Below, in pieces: positions 16,465 to 23,524 of a stretch of DNA of 39,539 bases. The translations under genes were made by a program, and so were the position numbers. This DNA comes from Paludibacteraceae bacterium (GTDB lineage: Bacteria; Bacteroidota; Bacteroidia; Bacteroidales; Paludibacteraceae). Position 1 is the stretch's first letter. Each line of letters begins with the position of its first letter. The notes under the pieces were generated by a model. The model had not been told where the DNA came from. It saw only the letters and a list, made by a program, of their open reading frames with translations, and made no database searches. Location of the stretch: assembly GCA_017464475.1 (NCBI GenBank), contig JAFTZQ010000024.1:1-39539 (forward strand), written 5' to 3'.

Positions 16465-17514
16465 CTATTTGCTTTTCCGTATCCGTCCGCGGTAGTCATC
16501 TTGGTACGCACGCGAGCTGACACCCCGGTTCGCTATATAGCGGTCGTAATAGGAGATGATGAGGGTGGTGATCGGCAGCGCGATGATCATTCCTATCACG
16601 CCGCAAATGGCTCCCCATATGCTGAGACTCAGCAGGATTGCAGCCGGGCTCATTCCGGTGACATTTCCCATGATCTTAGGCGTAAGCACCATATCCTGAA
16701 TACTTTGCACGACGATAAACACGATTGCCATCAGCAGGAGTGTGAGCCAAACCGGTTGCCCGGTCTGCGCCGACTGGATCAGGCATAGCACGATACACGG
16801 CGGAATACCCAATGCCTGCATGTATGGCACCATGTTCAGCAGACCGATGATCAATCCCATCGCTATTCCCATCGGCATGCCGGTGATGGTAAAACCGATA
16901 GCGAACAGCACTCCGACGCAGGTTGCGACCATCGCTTGCCCGCGGAAATAGGCGTTCATGTTACGGTCTATATCGCCCATCAGCGTCACTACTCGCGGGC
17001 GAATCTTACGCGGGACGAACTTGCTGTAGTTCGCGCGGATGTTCGGAAAATCGATCATCAGAAAGATCAGGTACATGAACCCGATGAAGACCACCAGCAG
17101 TTCGCTCATCCAACTCAAGCCGCCGGTGATCCAATTGCCTATTTTCGGCAGCAGTTCCTTAATCGAAGTGGTCAGTTCCGGATTAGCCAGCAGGCTTTTC
17201 CAGTCCCATTCTTCCTGCCATTGCAGCAGTTTCTCCTGGGTCTCGGCAGACATGTACTGGTTGATGTCAAATGTTGCGATATAGTTCTGGAATCCCACCC
17301 AAGCGGTATTGACTTGCTCCATCACCGGTTTGCGCAATGCCGCGATAGCACCGACTACTATTCCGACTGCCAACACCAGCGTTATTACCACCGCCAGCGC
17401 GCGATTGCGCACGCGGCATTTGGTCTGGATAAACACCACAATCGGATCCAGCACATAAGCCAGCAGGAAACTGACGAAGAACGGCAGTAATACTCCGTAT
17501 AAACGACTGAACAT
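16465..17514 (-). CDS. AI-2E family transporter (PerM-like)
   Basis: A multi-pass permease of 349 aa. Hydrophobic segments include LLPFFVSFLLAYVLDPIVVF near the start, AVVITLVLAVGIVVGAIAAL, and a dense C-terminal block (GVLFAIGFTITGMPMGIAMGLIIGLLNMVPYMQALG; IVFIVVQSIQDMVLTPKIMG; ILLSLSIWGAICGVIGMIIALPI). The motifs GLLNMVPYMQ and DMVLTPKIMG are characteristic of the family. Members have been proposed to export autoinducer-2 or to act as Na+/H+ antiporters; which applies here is unknown. The start is 2 nt after the preceding stop. Confidence 0.92.
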   Translation of the reverse strand: MFSRLYGVLLPFFVSFLLAYVLDPIVVFIQTKCRVRNRALAVVITLVLAVGIVVGAIAALRKPVMEQVNTAWVGFQNYIATFDINQYMSAETQEKLLQWQEEWDWKSLLANPELTTSIKELLPKIGNWITGGLSWMSELLVVFIGFMYLIFLMIDFPNIRANYSKFVPRKIRPRVVTLMGDIDRNMNAYFRGQAMVATCVGVLFAIGFTITGMPMGIAMGLIIGLLNMVPYMQALGIPPCIVLCLIQSAQTGQPVWLTLLLMAIVFIVVQSIQDMVLTPKIMGNVTGMSPAAILLSLSIWGAICGVIGMIIALPITTLIISYYDRYIANRGVSSRAYQDDYRGRIRKSK

Positions 17515-17516
17515 AG

Positions 17517-18008
17517 TTATTTACGGATCTTACCGGTGATCAGGTTCCACACGCGGCTGAACAGATTCATGTAGAAATTCAGTTCGCGCGTCGCATTCTC
17601 TACTTGGCATTCGATGCGCACATTCTGCAACTCCACCTGGTGCTCAGCCTCCATGGTCTTGAGAGCCAGCTCTTCCTCCGTTTGAATCTCCTTGCTCAGC
17701 ATCTTGATAAACGGATGGATGAATAGCGGCTTGCGACAAACTAATGCGATGACAATCAGCACGATATAAGCACTTCCGATGATTAAAGCCGCAGCCCAAA
17801 CAGGCATGTAAGCCGACATCGCGTCGATTGCCGCTACGGCGCCGAACGTGAATAGCGCCAGCGCACATAATACCAGCGTAAAGATCAGCAGGAACAAACC
17901 CAGCACACGGCTGATAATACCGATTAGTCGCAGTCTGCCCACTTCGCCGACCGACTTGCCGTACTCGGTCAACTCGCTCTTGATCTGTTCAAAGATTTCG
18001 TTTTCCAT
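17517..18008 (-). CDS. DUF1469-like (phage holin superfamily III) membrane protein
   Basis: 163 aa with two adjacent hydrophobic segments (LIGIISRVLGLFLLIFTLVLCALALFTFGAVAAI; PVWAAALIIGSAYIVLIVIALVC) and a helical charged tail. The LRLIGIISRVLG start and the two-helix plan fit the Phage_holin_3_6/DUF1469 family, which in Bacteroidetes is usually a chromosomal envelope protein rather than a lysis protein. It lies between YtxH and AI-2E genes with 2-nt gaps on both sides. Confidence 0.85.
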   Translation of the reverse strand: MENEIFEQIKSELTEYGKSVGEVGRLRLIGIISRVLGLFLLIFTLVLCALALFTFGAVAAIDAMSAYMPVWAAALIIGSAYIVLIVIALVCRKPLFIHPFIKMLSKEIQTEEELALKTMEAEHQVELQNVRIECQVENATRELNFYMNLFSRVWNLITGKIRK

Positions 18009-18010
18009 AC

Positions 18011-18247
18011 TTATGCTTCCTCTTTTTTAGGTTCATCTTTCGGTTGCTCTGCTGTGGCATTCGCCTCAGCCAGATCTTGTTTCAACTGGTCGCAGTAATC
18101 CTGCATGTGTTTTTTCGCTTCCTCGGCGTAGTCAGCGATCTGCTGACGCACTTCTTCACCGGTTTTCGGGGTTAATAACATGGCAGCTGCTGCGCCTACT
18201 AATGCGCCGCCGATAAAGAGCGCGGCTCCCCTGAATAAATTTTTCAT
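18011..18247 (-). CDS. YtxH domain protein, 78 aa
   Basis: A short N-terminal membrane segment (GAALFIGGALVGAAAAMLLTP, residues 7-27) with the typical LTPKTGEEVRQQI motif is followed by a charged helical tail rich in Lys/Glu. YtxH proteins are stress-associated membrane proteins of unclear mechanism. It is 12 bp downstream of the MarR-type regulator, which suggests joint control through the operator at 18737. Confidence 0.9.
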   Translation of the reverse strand: MKNLFRGAALFIGGALVGAAAAMLLTPKTGEEVRQQIADYAEEAKKHMQDYCDQLKQDLAEANATAEQPKDEPKKEEA

Positions 18248-18259
18248 AATGGTATGATT

Positions 18260-18712
18260 TTATTTGTTGGTATGTTGTAATCCGTCTATCAGTTTGTCTA
18301 ACACCGGAATAATTGCCTTCAGGTCCTTCTCTGACACGTATCTGGTTATTTCCTCTGCCAAACCGAGAGGTATCTCTTTGGCTTTCTCGCGCATAGCGAG
18401 AGCTTGCGGCGTCAGCGAAACAATGCGTTGCCGTGTGTCTTTCTCGCCGCGCTTGCGCACAATGAGTCCGGCTTTCTCCATCCGCTGGAGTAGCGGCGTG
18501 ACAGTATTGGTTTCCAGATGCAGCCGTTTGGCGATGTCGTTCACCGGCAGATGATCGTGTTCCCATAGAATGAGCAAGACCAAGTATTGCGGATACGTAA
18601 TACCCAATTGCTCAAAATAGGGATTGTACGCACCTGCCACTAACCGCGAAGCGGTATAGAGCCGGAAGCAGAGTTGATTATCTAATTTCAGTTGTTCGTA
18701 CATTTCGTACAT
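18260..18712 (-). CDS. MarR-family regulator of the OhrR (redox-sensing) type
   Basis: A 150-aa winged-helix regulator. The start LKLDNQLCFRLYTASR places a cysteine at residue 15, the position of the peroxide-reactive Cys of OhrR, and YNPYFEQLGITYPQYLVLLILWE contains the two conserved tyrosines. The DNA-binding wing is LETNTVTPLLQRMEKAGLIVR..KDTRQR. It probably represses its own operon until oxidised by organic peroxide. Unlike classic ohrR it is not next to ohr; it leads YtxH, DUF1469 and AI-2E genes. A perfect palindrome lies 25 nt upstream of the start. Confidence 0.92.
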   Translation of the reverse strand: MYEMYEQLKLDNQLCFRLYTASRLVAGAYNPYFEQLGITYPQYLVLLILWEHDHLPVNDIAKRLHLETNTVTPLLQRMEKAGLIVRKRGEKDTRQRIVSLTPQALAMREKAKEIPLGLAEEITRYVSEKDLKAIIPVLDKLIDGLQHTNK

Positions 18713-18736
18713 GTTTTATAGTGGGTTTAATATTTT

Positions 18737-18759
18737 TTTTCGAACACGGTGTTCGAAAA
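18737..18759. promoter_or_regulatory. Likely MarR/OhrR operator
   Basis: The arm TTTTCGAACAC is repeated in perfect inversion as GTGTTCGAAAA around a single G. Two 11-bp arms with this symmetry suit a dimeric MarR protein. The site lies directly upstream of the regulator gene, so autoregulation is the simplest reading. Confidence 0.8.
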
Positions 18760-18772
18760 TTAGCGTTAGTTG

Positions 18773-18868
18773 TTCTTGGTGATTCTTAGTGATTTTTAGT
18801 CATCATCGAGGGTATTACCTGCCTATCGCCTACCTATTGCCTACCTATCGCCTACCTAATGCCTACCT
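18773..18868. repeat. Two short tandem arrays between the regulator and the VanX-like gene
   Basis: Positions 18773-18802 hold three 10-bp units of the TTCTTAGTGA type. Positions 18828-18868 hold about four 11-bp units of the GCCTACCTATC type, preceded by a 7-bp partial unit. The array lies a few bases past the 3' end of the dipeptidase gene (stop at 18877) and upstream of the MarR operator. No ORF or promoter is evident here. Confidence 0.7.
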
Positions 18869-18876
18869 GTTTCTTT

Positions 18877-19572
18877 TTATTCTATCGGGAAGTCAAAATA
18901 GGTATCGGGGTACGGTTCGTTCTTCAGCGTGAAGTGCCACCACTCGCTGTCTATGCCCTCAAAGCCGTGACGGAGCATCGCTTCGCGGAGAATAAGGCGG
19001 TTCTCGGATTGCCGGTAGAGCTTGCATCGGTAATCCGGATGGCTCTCAACTCCGAACCAGTCGAAAGGCGAACCCATATCCAGTTCCTTTCCGGTAGCCG
19101 CTTCCAAGAGCGTAAGGTCCACCGTCGAACCGCGGCTGTGGCTCGAACGCGCGTAAATATAGCCTTGCTCGAAAAGCAGGCTCTTGTCCACCATCGGGTA
19201 GAAAATCTTCTTCATCGCAGTGTCCTGTACGTCTTCCGCCCAGCGGATGAAATGGTTGACGGCGCGCTGCGGACGGTAGGTGTCCCAGATCTTGAGACGG
19301 TAACCGCGTGCTTTGAGTTCGTCGTTGACCGCTTTGAGAGAGTCTGCCGCTTGCCGGGTCATCAACGCCAGCGGTCGCTCGTAGCCGTCGATACGTGCAC
19401 CAACGAAGTTATAAGTGCTGTAATAGCGGATCTCCAGAATAGCATCGGGAATAACCTCGGTCACTTCCACAAAGTCCGAACGGTCATAGACGGGATCAAG
19501 GGTCTGTTCCGCTTTTGGCGTGCAGGCAGTCAGCGCCGCTATCGCAATAGTTAACAAAAAGATTTTTCTCAT
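18877..19572 (-). CDS. VanX-like M15 D-Ala-D-Ala dipeptidase, lipoprotein
   Basis: It is predicted to cleave D-Ala-D-Ala or related peptidoglycan fragments in the envelope. With the start at ATG 19572 it has 231 aa and a signal peptide ending LTAC (Cys17). Zinc ligands and catalytic residues are in place: His145 and Asp152 in SSHSRGSTVDLTL, Glu210 and His213 in SEWWHF, and Arg100 in DTYRPQRAV. The longer frame to 19626 begins inside the promoter and is rejected. Lipid anchoring suggests turnover or recycling of cell wall rather than cytoplasmic vancomycin resistance, and no VanH/VanA partners are present. Confidence 0.92.
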   Translation of the reverse strand: MRKIFLLTIAIAALTACTPKAEQTLDPVYDRSDFVEVTEVIPDAILEIRYYSTYNFVGARIDGYERPLALMTRQAADSLKAVNDELKARGYRLKIWDTYRPQRAVNHFIRWAEDVQDTAMKKIFYPMVDKSLLFEQGYIYARSSHSRGSTVDLTLLEAATGKELDMGSPFDWFGVESHPDYRCKLYRQSENRLILREAMLRHGFEGIDSEWWHFTLKNEPYPDTYFDFPIE

Positions 19573-19608
19573 ATTATTTACGAAATGTTCGTTAATTTTC
19601 CTTGTAAT

Positions 19609-19655
19609 GCGCCAATTTTGGCGCAAAGGTACTAAAAATAAATGATATATGCAAA
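19609..19655 (-). promoter_or_regulatory. Promoter of the VanX-like gene with start-site palindrome
   Basis: Read leftwards, TTTG (19652-19655) and TACCTTTG (19624-19631) are spaced by 20 bp, matching the -33/-7 consensus. A perfect inverted repeat, GCGCCAA-TT-TTGGCGC (19609-19624), covers the expected start site and could be an operator or a 5' hairpin. Confidence 0.72.
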
Positions 19656-19707
19656 CTTTTTTCCACTTATTCCTATTTTCTCCTTTCCTGGTTTAAAAGG
19701 ATAAATT

Positions 19708-19827
19708 TTATGCGAAGCAGAGACAGAGATTATCCACTTCGGATTGAAGTTTGGCGGGATTAGATCTCTTGAGTTTGGTAAGTTTGAGTAGCAGCTCCAC
19801 TTTACGGGCAAAAACAGGACTATACAT
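19708..19827 (-). CDS. Small ORF overlapping the AbiEi-like gene, 39 aa
   Basis: The ATG sits inside the last codons of the AbiEi-like gene (8-nt overlap, ATGTATAG), the usual spacing for translational coupling in AbiE operons. The product is basic at first and then acidic (VELLLKLTKLKRSNPAKL), ending LCLCFA. It has no similarity I can recognise to the nucleotidyltransferase toxin AbiEii, which is much longer. It may be a truncated partner, a small independent protein, or chance. Nothing coding follows it before the VanX promoter. Confidence 0.4.
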   Translation of the reverse strand: MYSPVFARKVELLLKLTKLKRSNPAKLQSEVDNLCLCFA

Positions 19828-20581
19828 AATTATAGACTTCAGTTGGGATGGTTATGTTATACTTGCTGACGTACTTACCTGTCGGGCTGATCATCCGTCG
19901 TCCGCGCCCCAGATCCACATGACTTGTATCTATCGCTTTGTACCAAGGATAGTTGGCTTTCTCAGCCAAATAAAGGAACAAACGCTTTACTTTGACCGAC
20001 GAACATTGTTCCAGTAATTGCTGAACGAGTTTCGGGCGCAAAGTGGTTAGCATTTCCATAATATAATACGTGTCCATGAGTGTCTGCGCTATGAAAGGAC
20101 GATTGAGACATTCCATGATAGCTCGTTCGGGAGAAGAGATAAGCAGTATTCTACCATCTTCTTCACGCTGCTCTAATCCGAGACTATTATCCGCCCAAAG
20201 TGATATGGTGTGATATCGAATTGTTCGATCCCATTCGGTTGTTAGAAACCATTGCGGCAGTTTTGCATGTGACTCCGTGAAGAGAAAAGCCAACGGTTTG
20301 CCCATCGGCACATAATGTGAGTACCCCCGTATATCCAAAGCTGTCTCGGCGCCTATGATACATTGCTTGCCGAGTTGGGAGTTATACGCAGATACAGCAC
20401 TAAAGAGCGGCACATTTGCACCTGCCACTTTATACACGCCATGAGCCACTTTCTCAAGCCATCCGCTTTGCACATACGCGGCTTGTTCTGCTCGATTGAT
20501 TCCCTGCGCGGTCAACCATGAACTGAACAGCAGAGTGTCTGTTCCATGAGCATCTATTATTTGCTTAATTTTTGTAGCCAT
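19820..20581 (-). CDS. AbiEi-type transcriptional regulator/antitoxin
   Basis: The 253-aa layout fits type IV antitoxins. There is an N-terminal winged-helix region (SWLTAQGINRAEQAAYVQSGWLEKVAHGVYK, about 22-52), in which a Trp-Leu-x-x-Val-x-x-Gly-Val-Tyr motif is diagnostic. A longer C-terminal domain with SSPERAIMECL (about 148-160) and RLFLYLAEKANYPWY follows. Family members repress their own operon and neutralise AbiEii, giving abortive phage defence. Here no AbiEii follows, only a 39-codon ORF, so the gene may be an orphan. Its own promoter is at 20619-20649. Confidence 0.82.
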   Translation of the reverse strand: MATKIKQIIDAHGTDTLLFSSWLTAQGINRAEQAAYVQSGWLEKVAHGVYKVAGANVPLFSAVSAYNSQLGKQCIIGAETALDIRGYSHYVPMGKPLAFLFTESHAKLPQWFLTTEWDRTIRYHTISLWADNSLGLEQREEDGRILLISSPERAIMECLNRPFIAQTLMDTYYIMEMLTTLRPKLVQQLLEQCSSVKVKRLFLYLAEKANYPWYKAIDTSHVDLGRGRRMISPTGKYVSKYNITIPTEVYNYV

Positions 20582-20618
20582 TGTACTGAATAATTATACA
20601 TTCAAGCAAAAATCTGCG

Positions 20619-20649
20619 CAAAGGTACTATTTTTTGTCGATATGCGCAA
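20619..20649 (-). promoter_or_regulatory. Promoter of the AbiEi-like gene
   Basis: Read leftwards, TACCTTTG lies at 20619-20626, with a TTGC-type -33 element at 20646-20649 and a 19-bp spacer. The predicted transcript starts about 30 nt upstream of the ATG at 20581. Confidence 0.7.
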
Positions 20650-20752
20650 GTGTTTTGTCATTTTTTTGATTTTTTCCTTTCACCTTCCCATTGATTATAC
20701 CCCTCTATATATGGACTTTTTTTACTTTTTCTGCATTTTGTAACTAAATTGC

Positions 20753-20890
20753 CGATTATTAAGATTCAGGTGGACACGGCAGGCTGACTACCCGCATACG
20801 AGACACCTACGGCACACATACGGGACGATAGAGCCCCGAAAATCGCCTCTTTTCGACCCTTAAAAGTTTCCGATTATTAAGATTTAGGTG
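20753..20890. repeat. Direct repeat pair; a third inverted copy is beyond the Ig-like gene
   Basis: CCGATTATTAAGATTCAGGTG (one base over 20 in full; only positions 20753-20773 are meant) recurs at 20870-20890 with one change. The first 14 bases recur in inverted orientation at about 22145-22160, upstream of the Ig-like gene. The gene is thus bracketed by opposed copies about 1.3 kb apart. Confidence 0.65.
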
Positions 20891-20994
20891 CGTTGTTCAC
20901 TTCACCAAATTGTAGCAGTCAATCAGCCATTCTCAAGCCACTATTAGACATAGCATAAGAAAGTTCTGCTGTTAAGAATTCTATACAACGAAAA

Positions 20995-21016
20995 CAAGTG
21001 ACCTTTCAGCCACTTG
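20995..21016 (-). terminator. Probable terminator of the Ig-like gene
   Basis: Read leftwards, CAAGTG pairs with CACTTG across a 10-nt loop and is followed by TTTT. It is a short stem, about 35 bp past the stop codon. Confidence 0.45.
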
Positions 21017-21051
21017 CTCTCGTATAAGGTTGCTATACCCTTACTATACCT

Positions 21052-22083
21052 TTACATAACCTCTTGACCCGTAACGGTATAAGTCTTATCACCGCGGAGA
21101 ATGAGGATCTGACCGTCCTTGATAAGTTTAGTGCTCTTTATATCACCCTGAATATCCTCAATTCCTGTTGCTTCTTCTAAAGCAGCCAGAGCTTCTTCGG
21201 CAGCGGTCAGTTTAGCCAAGTCCTTGACACTAACCAGTGCTTTCTGGTCATCGGTCAGAGCGTTGTATGCTGCGCGGGCTGCCTCGATAGCGGCTTTGTC
21301 GTCTAATGTGATATTCTCTACAGCAGGCAGGGCATCGAACAGAGCCACTACATCATCGGCAGCCTCTTGGTCAGGGTCAGTAACCGTAATAGTGCAGGTA
21401 GCGGTTTTGTCATCGGTGGTGTCATCTGGTGTGCCGTTGGTGGCGGTGGCGGTGATGGTAGCGGTGCCTGCGGCTACGGCGGTCACTACGCCGTTAGCTA
21501 CAGTTGCTACGGTTGGGTCGCTCGACGTCCATGTCACGGTCTTGTCCGTTGCGTCGTCGGGGGCGACGGTAGCGGTCAGCGTCAGCGTCTCGCCGCCTAT
21601 GGTCACTGCGGCTTCGGTCTGCGAGAGGGTGATGCCCGTGACGTTGACGGTGGTGGGATTCTCATAGCCATACACCTCAATTTTTTTTAAACCCTTACTT
21701 TGATAATTGCCACCATCAATGGGTGTGCCATTTATTCTCGGTGTCTTATCCTCTTCTGTGGTTTCTACAACAAATGGAGCTTCGCTATCAGTAGCAGTAC
21801 GATTGGCATCGTCATAGAATATACATTTTGTGATGGTATATCCTTCGGCAGCATTGACGGTAGCCGACCAACCGTATCCCCACCAGCCCCAGTTAGCTAA
21901 GTATGCTGAGGATCCATATGCAGTATAACTGAACGAAACGGTTGCAACGCCCTCTGTGCTGTAGTTTGCCTGTTCTTTGCCAGTTGCCGTAATTGTGGTC
22001 AGCAGCGTTTCTGTCTGTGCCACTGCGCCCGTCGCTGCCATCAGCAGCAGGGCGAGAATTGAAAATAGTTTTAATTTTTTCAT
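21052..22083 (-). CDS. Secreted Ig-like (Big_2) protein with C-terminal sorting-like tail
   Basis: 343 aa with a cleavable signal peptide (ends GAVAQ, about residue 23). Residues about 24-140 form a beta-rich domain with a YLANWGWWGYGWSAT aromatic cluster. A bacterial Ig-like type 2 domain follows (about 143-235: VTGITLSQTEAAVTIGGETLTL, WTSSDPTVATVANGVVTAVAAGTATITATA). Next comes a helical stretch of the ALTDDQKALV type (about 255-295). The end DGQILILRGDKTYTVTGQEVM resembles truncated sorting tails of secreted Bacteroidales proteins. It is probably surface-exposed or secreted. Inverted repeat copies flank it. Confidence 0.8.
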   Translation of the reverse strand: MKKLKLFSILALLLMAATGAVAQTETLLTTITATGKEQANYSTEGVATVSFSYTAYGSSAYLANWGWWGYGWSATVNAAEGYTITKCIFYDDANRTATDSEAPFVVETTEEDKTPRINGTPIDGGNYQSKGLKKIEVYGYENPTTVNVTGITLSQTEAAVTIGGETLTLTATVAPDDATDKTVTWTSSDPTVATVANGVVTAVAAGTATITATATNGTPDDTTDDKTATCTITVTDPDQEAADDVVALFDALPAVENITLDDKAAIEAARAAYNALTDDQKALVSVKDLAKLTAAEEALAALEEATGIEDIQGDIKSTKLIKDGQILILRGDKTYTVTGQEVM

Positions 22084-22364
22084 AATGATTTTGTTGTTTT
22101 AAATTGTTAATAATGTTAATTATTTGTTGTTTGCTTTTGGTGCCGATCTTAATAATCGGATATTTTTGAGGCTCTTTCTTGTGTCGTTTGTGTCTCGGTC
22201 ATCTCCCGCTCATCGCTCGGTCAAGGACTAGGGCTGTCCGCCAGCTTGCAATCTTAACGAGAGTACATTTTAGTACCCAGAGACCAAGTATCAAAGACTT
22301 TTCATCGAGCGTATCAACAAACACATACAGACATAAGAAAAGCGTGCGCTTTCGCTGCTTTCAT

Positions 22365-22500
22365 TTGATTGTTTGAGGAATTCTGGACTACCTTACTTAT
22401 TCAAATTTATGCACGGAAAACTCACGCTAATACGTGAGCGCACATAAAACCATGCTTGAATAAGTAATTGTTGAAAGTGTCCAGTTTTCAAACAATCAAG
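22365..22500. repeat. Large imperfect inverted repeat (about 135 nt hairpin)
   Basis: The left arm contains TTGATTGTTTGA, CTGGAC and TTACTTATTCAA. The right arm contains the reverse complements TTGAATAAGTAA, GTCCAG and TCAAACAATCAA in the mirrored order. Spacing is slightly different between the arms. The tip is a perfect stem CTCACG (22421-22426) with CGTGAG (22433-22438). The element could be a MITE-like insertion, a structured RNA, or a strong transcription barrier. Confidence 0.75.
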
Positions 22501-22550
22501 TCTTGGCTTTTTACGCTATAATGTATGTATGTTGTTTGTCTGTTGTTTTA

Positions 22551-22583
22551 TGCCATAGGCGGATTTTTTGTTTCTATGTTTGT
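22551..22583. repeat. Left direct repeat flanking the KilA-N gene
   Basis: This matches 23417-23453 apart from a 4-bp TTTG unit difference. On the minus strand the left copy reads the same leader and then ATG GCA TAA, a two-codon stub of the same start context. It begins 3 bp past the KilA-N stop codon. Confidence 0.85.
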
Positions 22584-22585
22584 AT

Positions 22586-23422
22586 TTAATCGTTGCCTTC
22601 GGTAAGGCGTTTGATTTCATTATTTTCAATAAGTGAACGCATCTGGGTAATTGCAATCTGGTTGAGCTGGCGCAGACGTTCAGCAGAGGATAAACCCTGA
22701 CGGATAAATACAGCGTTCAAACTCTCCATATTACTTAACACTACCAGTTGTTCTAAAGTAGCATAATCACGCATGTTGCCTTCTTTATCCGGATTCGCCA
22801 TCCGCCACTGGATAGCCGTCATTCCAAACAAGGCTACGTTCAACAGATCGGCTTCTGATGCGTATATGCCTGTGAGTTGTTGCGGTGTTACCTCTGGCGG
22901 AACAAGTGTGTCTTTGATAGCGTCCGTATGAATACGGTAATTGATTTTAGAAAGAGTGCGCTGCACGCTCCAACCTAATTTCAGACGGTCAGTTTCGTCA
23001 TCTTTGAGGCGTTGGTACTCGCGAATGAGATAGAACTTGAATTCCGGACTAAGCCATGACGCAAATTCAAAAGCAATATCTTTATGCGCATAAGTACCTC
23101 CGTATCTGCCGGGAGTGGCTACTATACCGATGGCGTTGGTCCGTTCTATCCATTGTTTGCTCGTCAGGACAAATCCATTCGTGCCTGCTTCCATTCTAAT
23201 ATTACTGAATTCCGTAACATTAAAATCGGGATTATTAATGCGCTCCCAAATACCCAAGAAGTCCACCGCATAGCGCGTAGAAAGCCAGTGAGAAATGACC
23301 AAGCCAGTTGCCTCTGCATTCTTGTATCTCGCCATGTCTGTGAGCGAGATGTAATCCTCTGTTTGCTGCTTGATAATTACTACTTCGTCATTCCCTACCT
23401 GTATAGTACGTTTCTTTGCCAT
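22586..23422 (-). CDS. KilA-N domain protein, 278 aa
   Basis: The N-terminal KilA-N DNA-binding domain occupies about residues 10-125. Evidence is ISLTDMARYKN, IVISHWLSTRYAVDFLGIWE-type sequence, and the conserved end GRYGGTYAHKDIAFEFASWLSPEFKFYLIREYQRLK. The C-terminal half (LTGIYASEADLLNVALFGMTAIQWR) is helical and typical of chromosomal or prophage KilA-N proteins; its role is unknown. KilA-N proteins occur in phages and in accessory islands, usually as DNA-binding regulators. The start codon and leader lie within a repeat that is duplicated after the stop, suggesting a mobile or exchangeable cassette. Confidence 0.9.
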   Translation of the reverse strand: MAKKRTIQVGNDEVVIIKQQTEDYISLTDMARYKNAEATGLVISHWLSTRYAVDFLGIWERINNPDFNVTEFSNIRMEAGTNGFVLTSKQWIERTNAIGIVATPGRYGGTYAHKDIAFEFASWLSPEFKFYLIREYQRLKDDETDRLKLGWSVQRTLSKINYRIHTDAIKDTLVPPEVTPQQLTGIYASEADLLNVALFGMTAIQWRMANPDKEGNMRDYATLEQLVVLSNMESLNAVFIRQGLSSAERLRQLNQIAITQMRSLIENNEIKRLTEGND

Positions 23423-23453
23423 AGGCGGATTTTTTGTTTGTTTCTATGTTTGT
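23417..23453. repeat. Right direct repeat at the KilA-N start
   Basis: It contains the KilA-N start codon (CAT at 23420-23422 on this strand) and its 5' leader. It equals the copy at 22551-22583 plus one extra TTTG unit. Confidence 0.85.
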
Positions 23454-23524
23454 TTTTGTTATATTGTTTTCTTCTGCTCCTTTATTTCTGCAGAAACAAG
23501 AGATTATTATACTACGTGCATATA

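Larger units (their letters stand above)
20582..21051. other. Gene-free region with promoter, repeats and terminator
   Basis: No credible gene is seen in 470 bp. The segment contains the AbiEi promoter, two direct copies of the CCGATTATTAAGATT-AGGTG repeat at 20753-20773 and 20870-20890, a small hairpin CGAAAA/TTTTCG at 20837-20855, and the terminator of the Ig-like gene. Confidence 0.6.
22084..22585. other. Gene-free region between the Ig-like and KilA-N genes
   Basis: No gene is supported in 502 bp. In order it holds an AT-rich 5' region of the Ig-like gene, the inverted CCGATTATTAAGAT copy (about 22145-22160), a CGGTCATC/CATCGCTCGGTC repeat (22195-22222) also found at 25119-25156, the large inverted repeat at 22365-22500, and the left KilA-N direct repeat (22551-22583). 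Confidence 0.6.

Noticed and set aside
17517-18008. Phage lysis holin
   Set aside because: There are no phage genes nearby; the operon with YtxH and AI-2E fits a chromosomal envelope protein.
18817-18868. CRISPR array
   Set aside because: The units are 11 bp and directly adjacent with no spacers; it is a simple tandem repeat.
18877-19572. Vancomycin-resistance VanX
   Set aside because: It has a lipoprotein signal and no VanH or VanA-type neighbours; the M15 family is broader than resistance.
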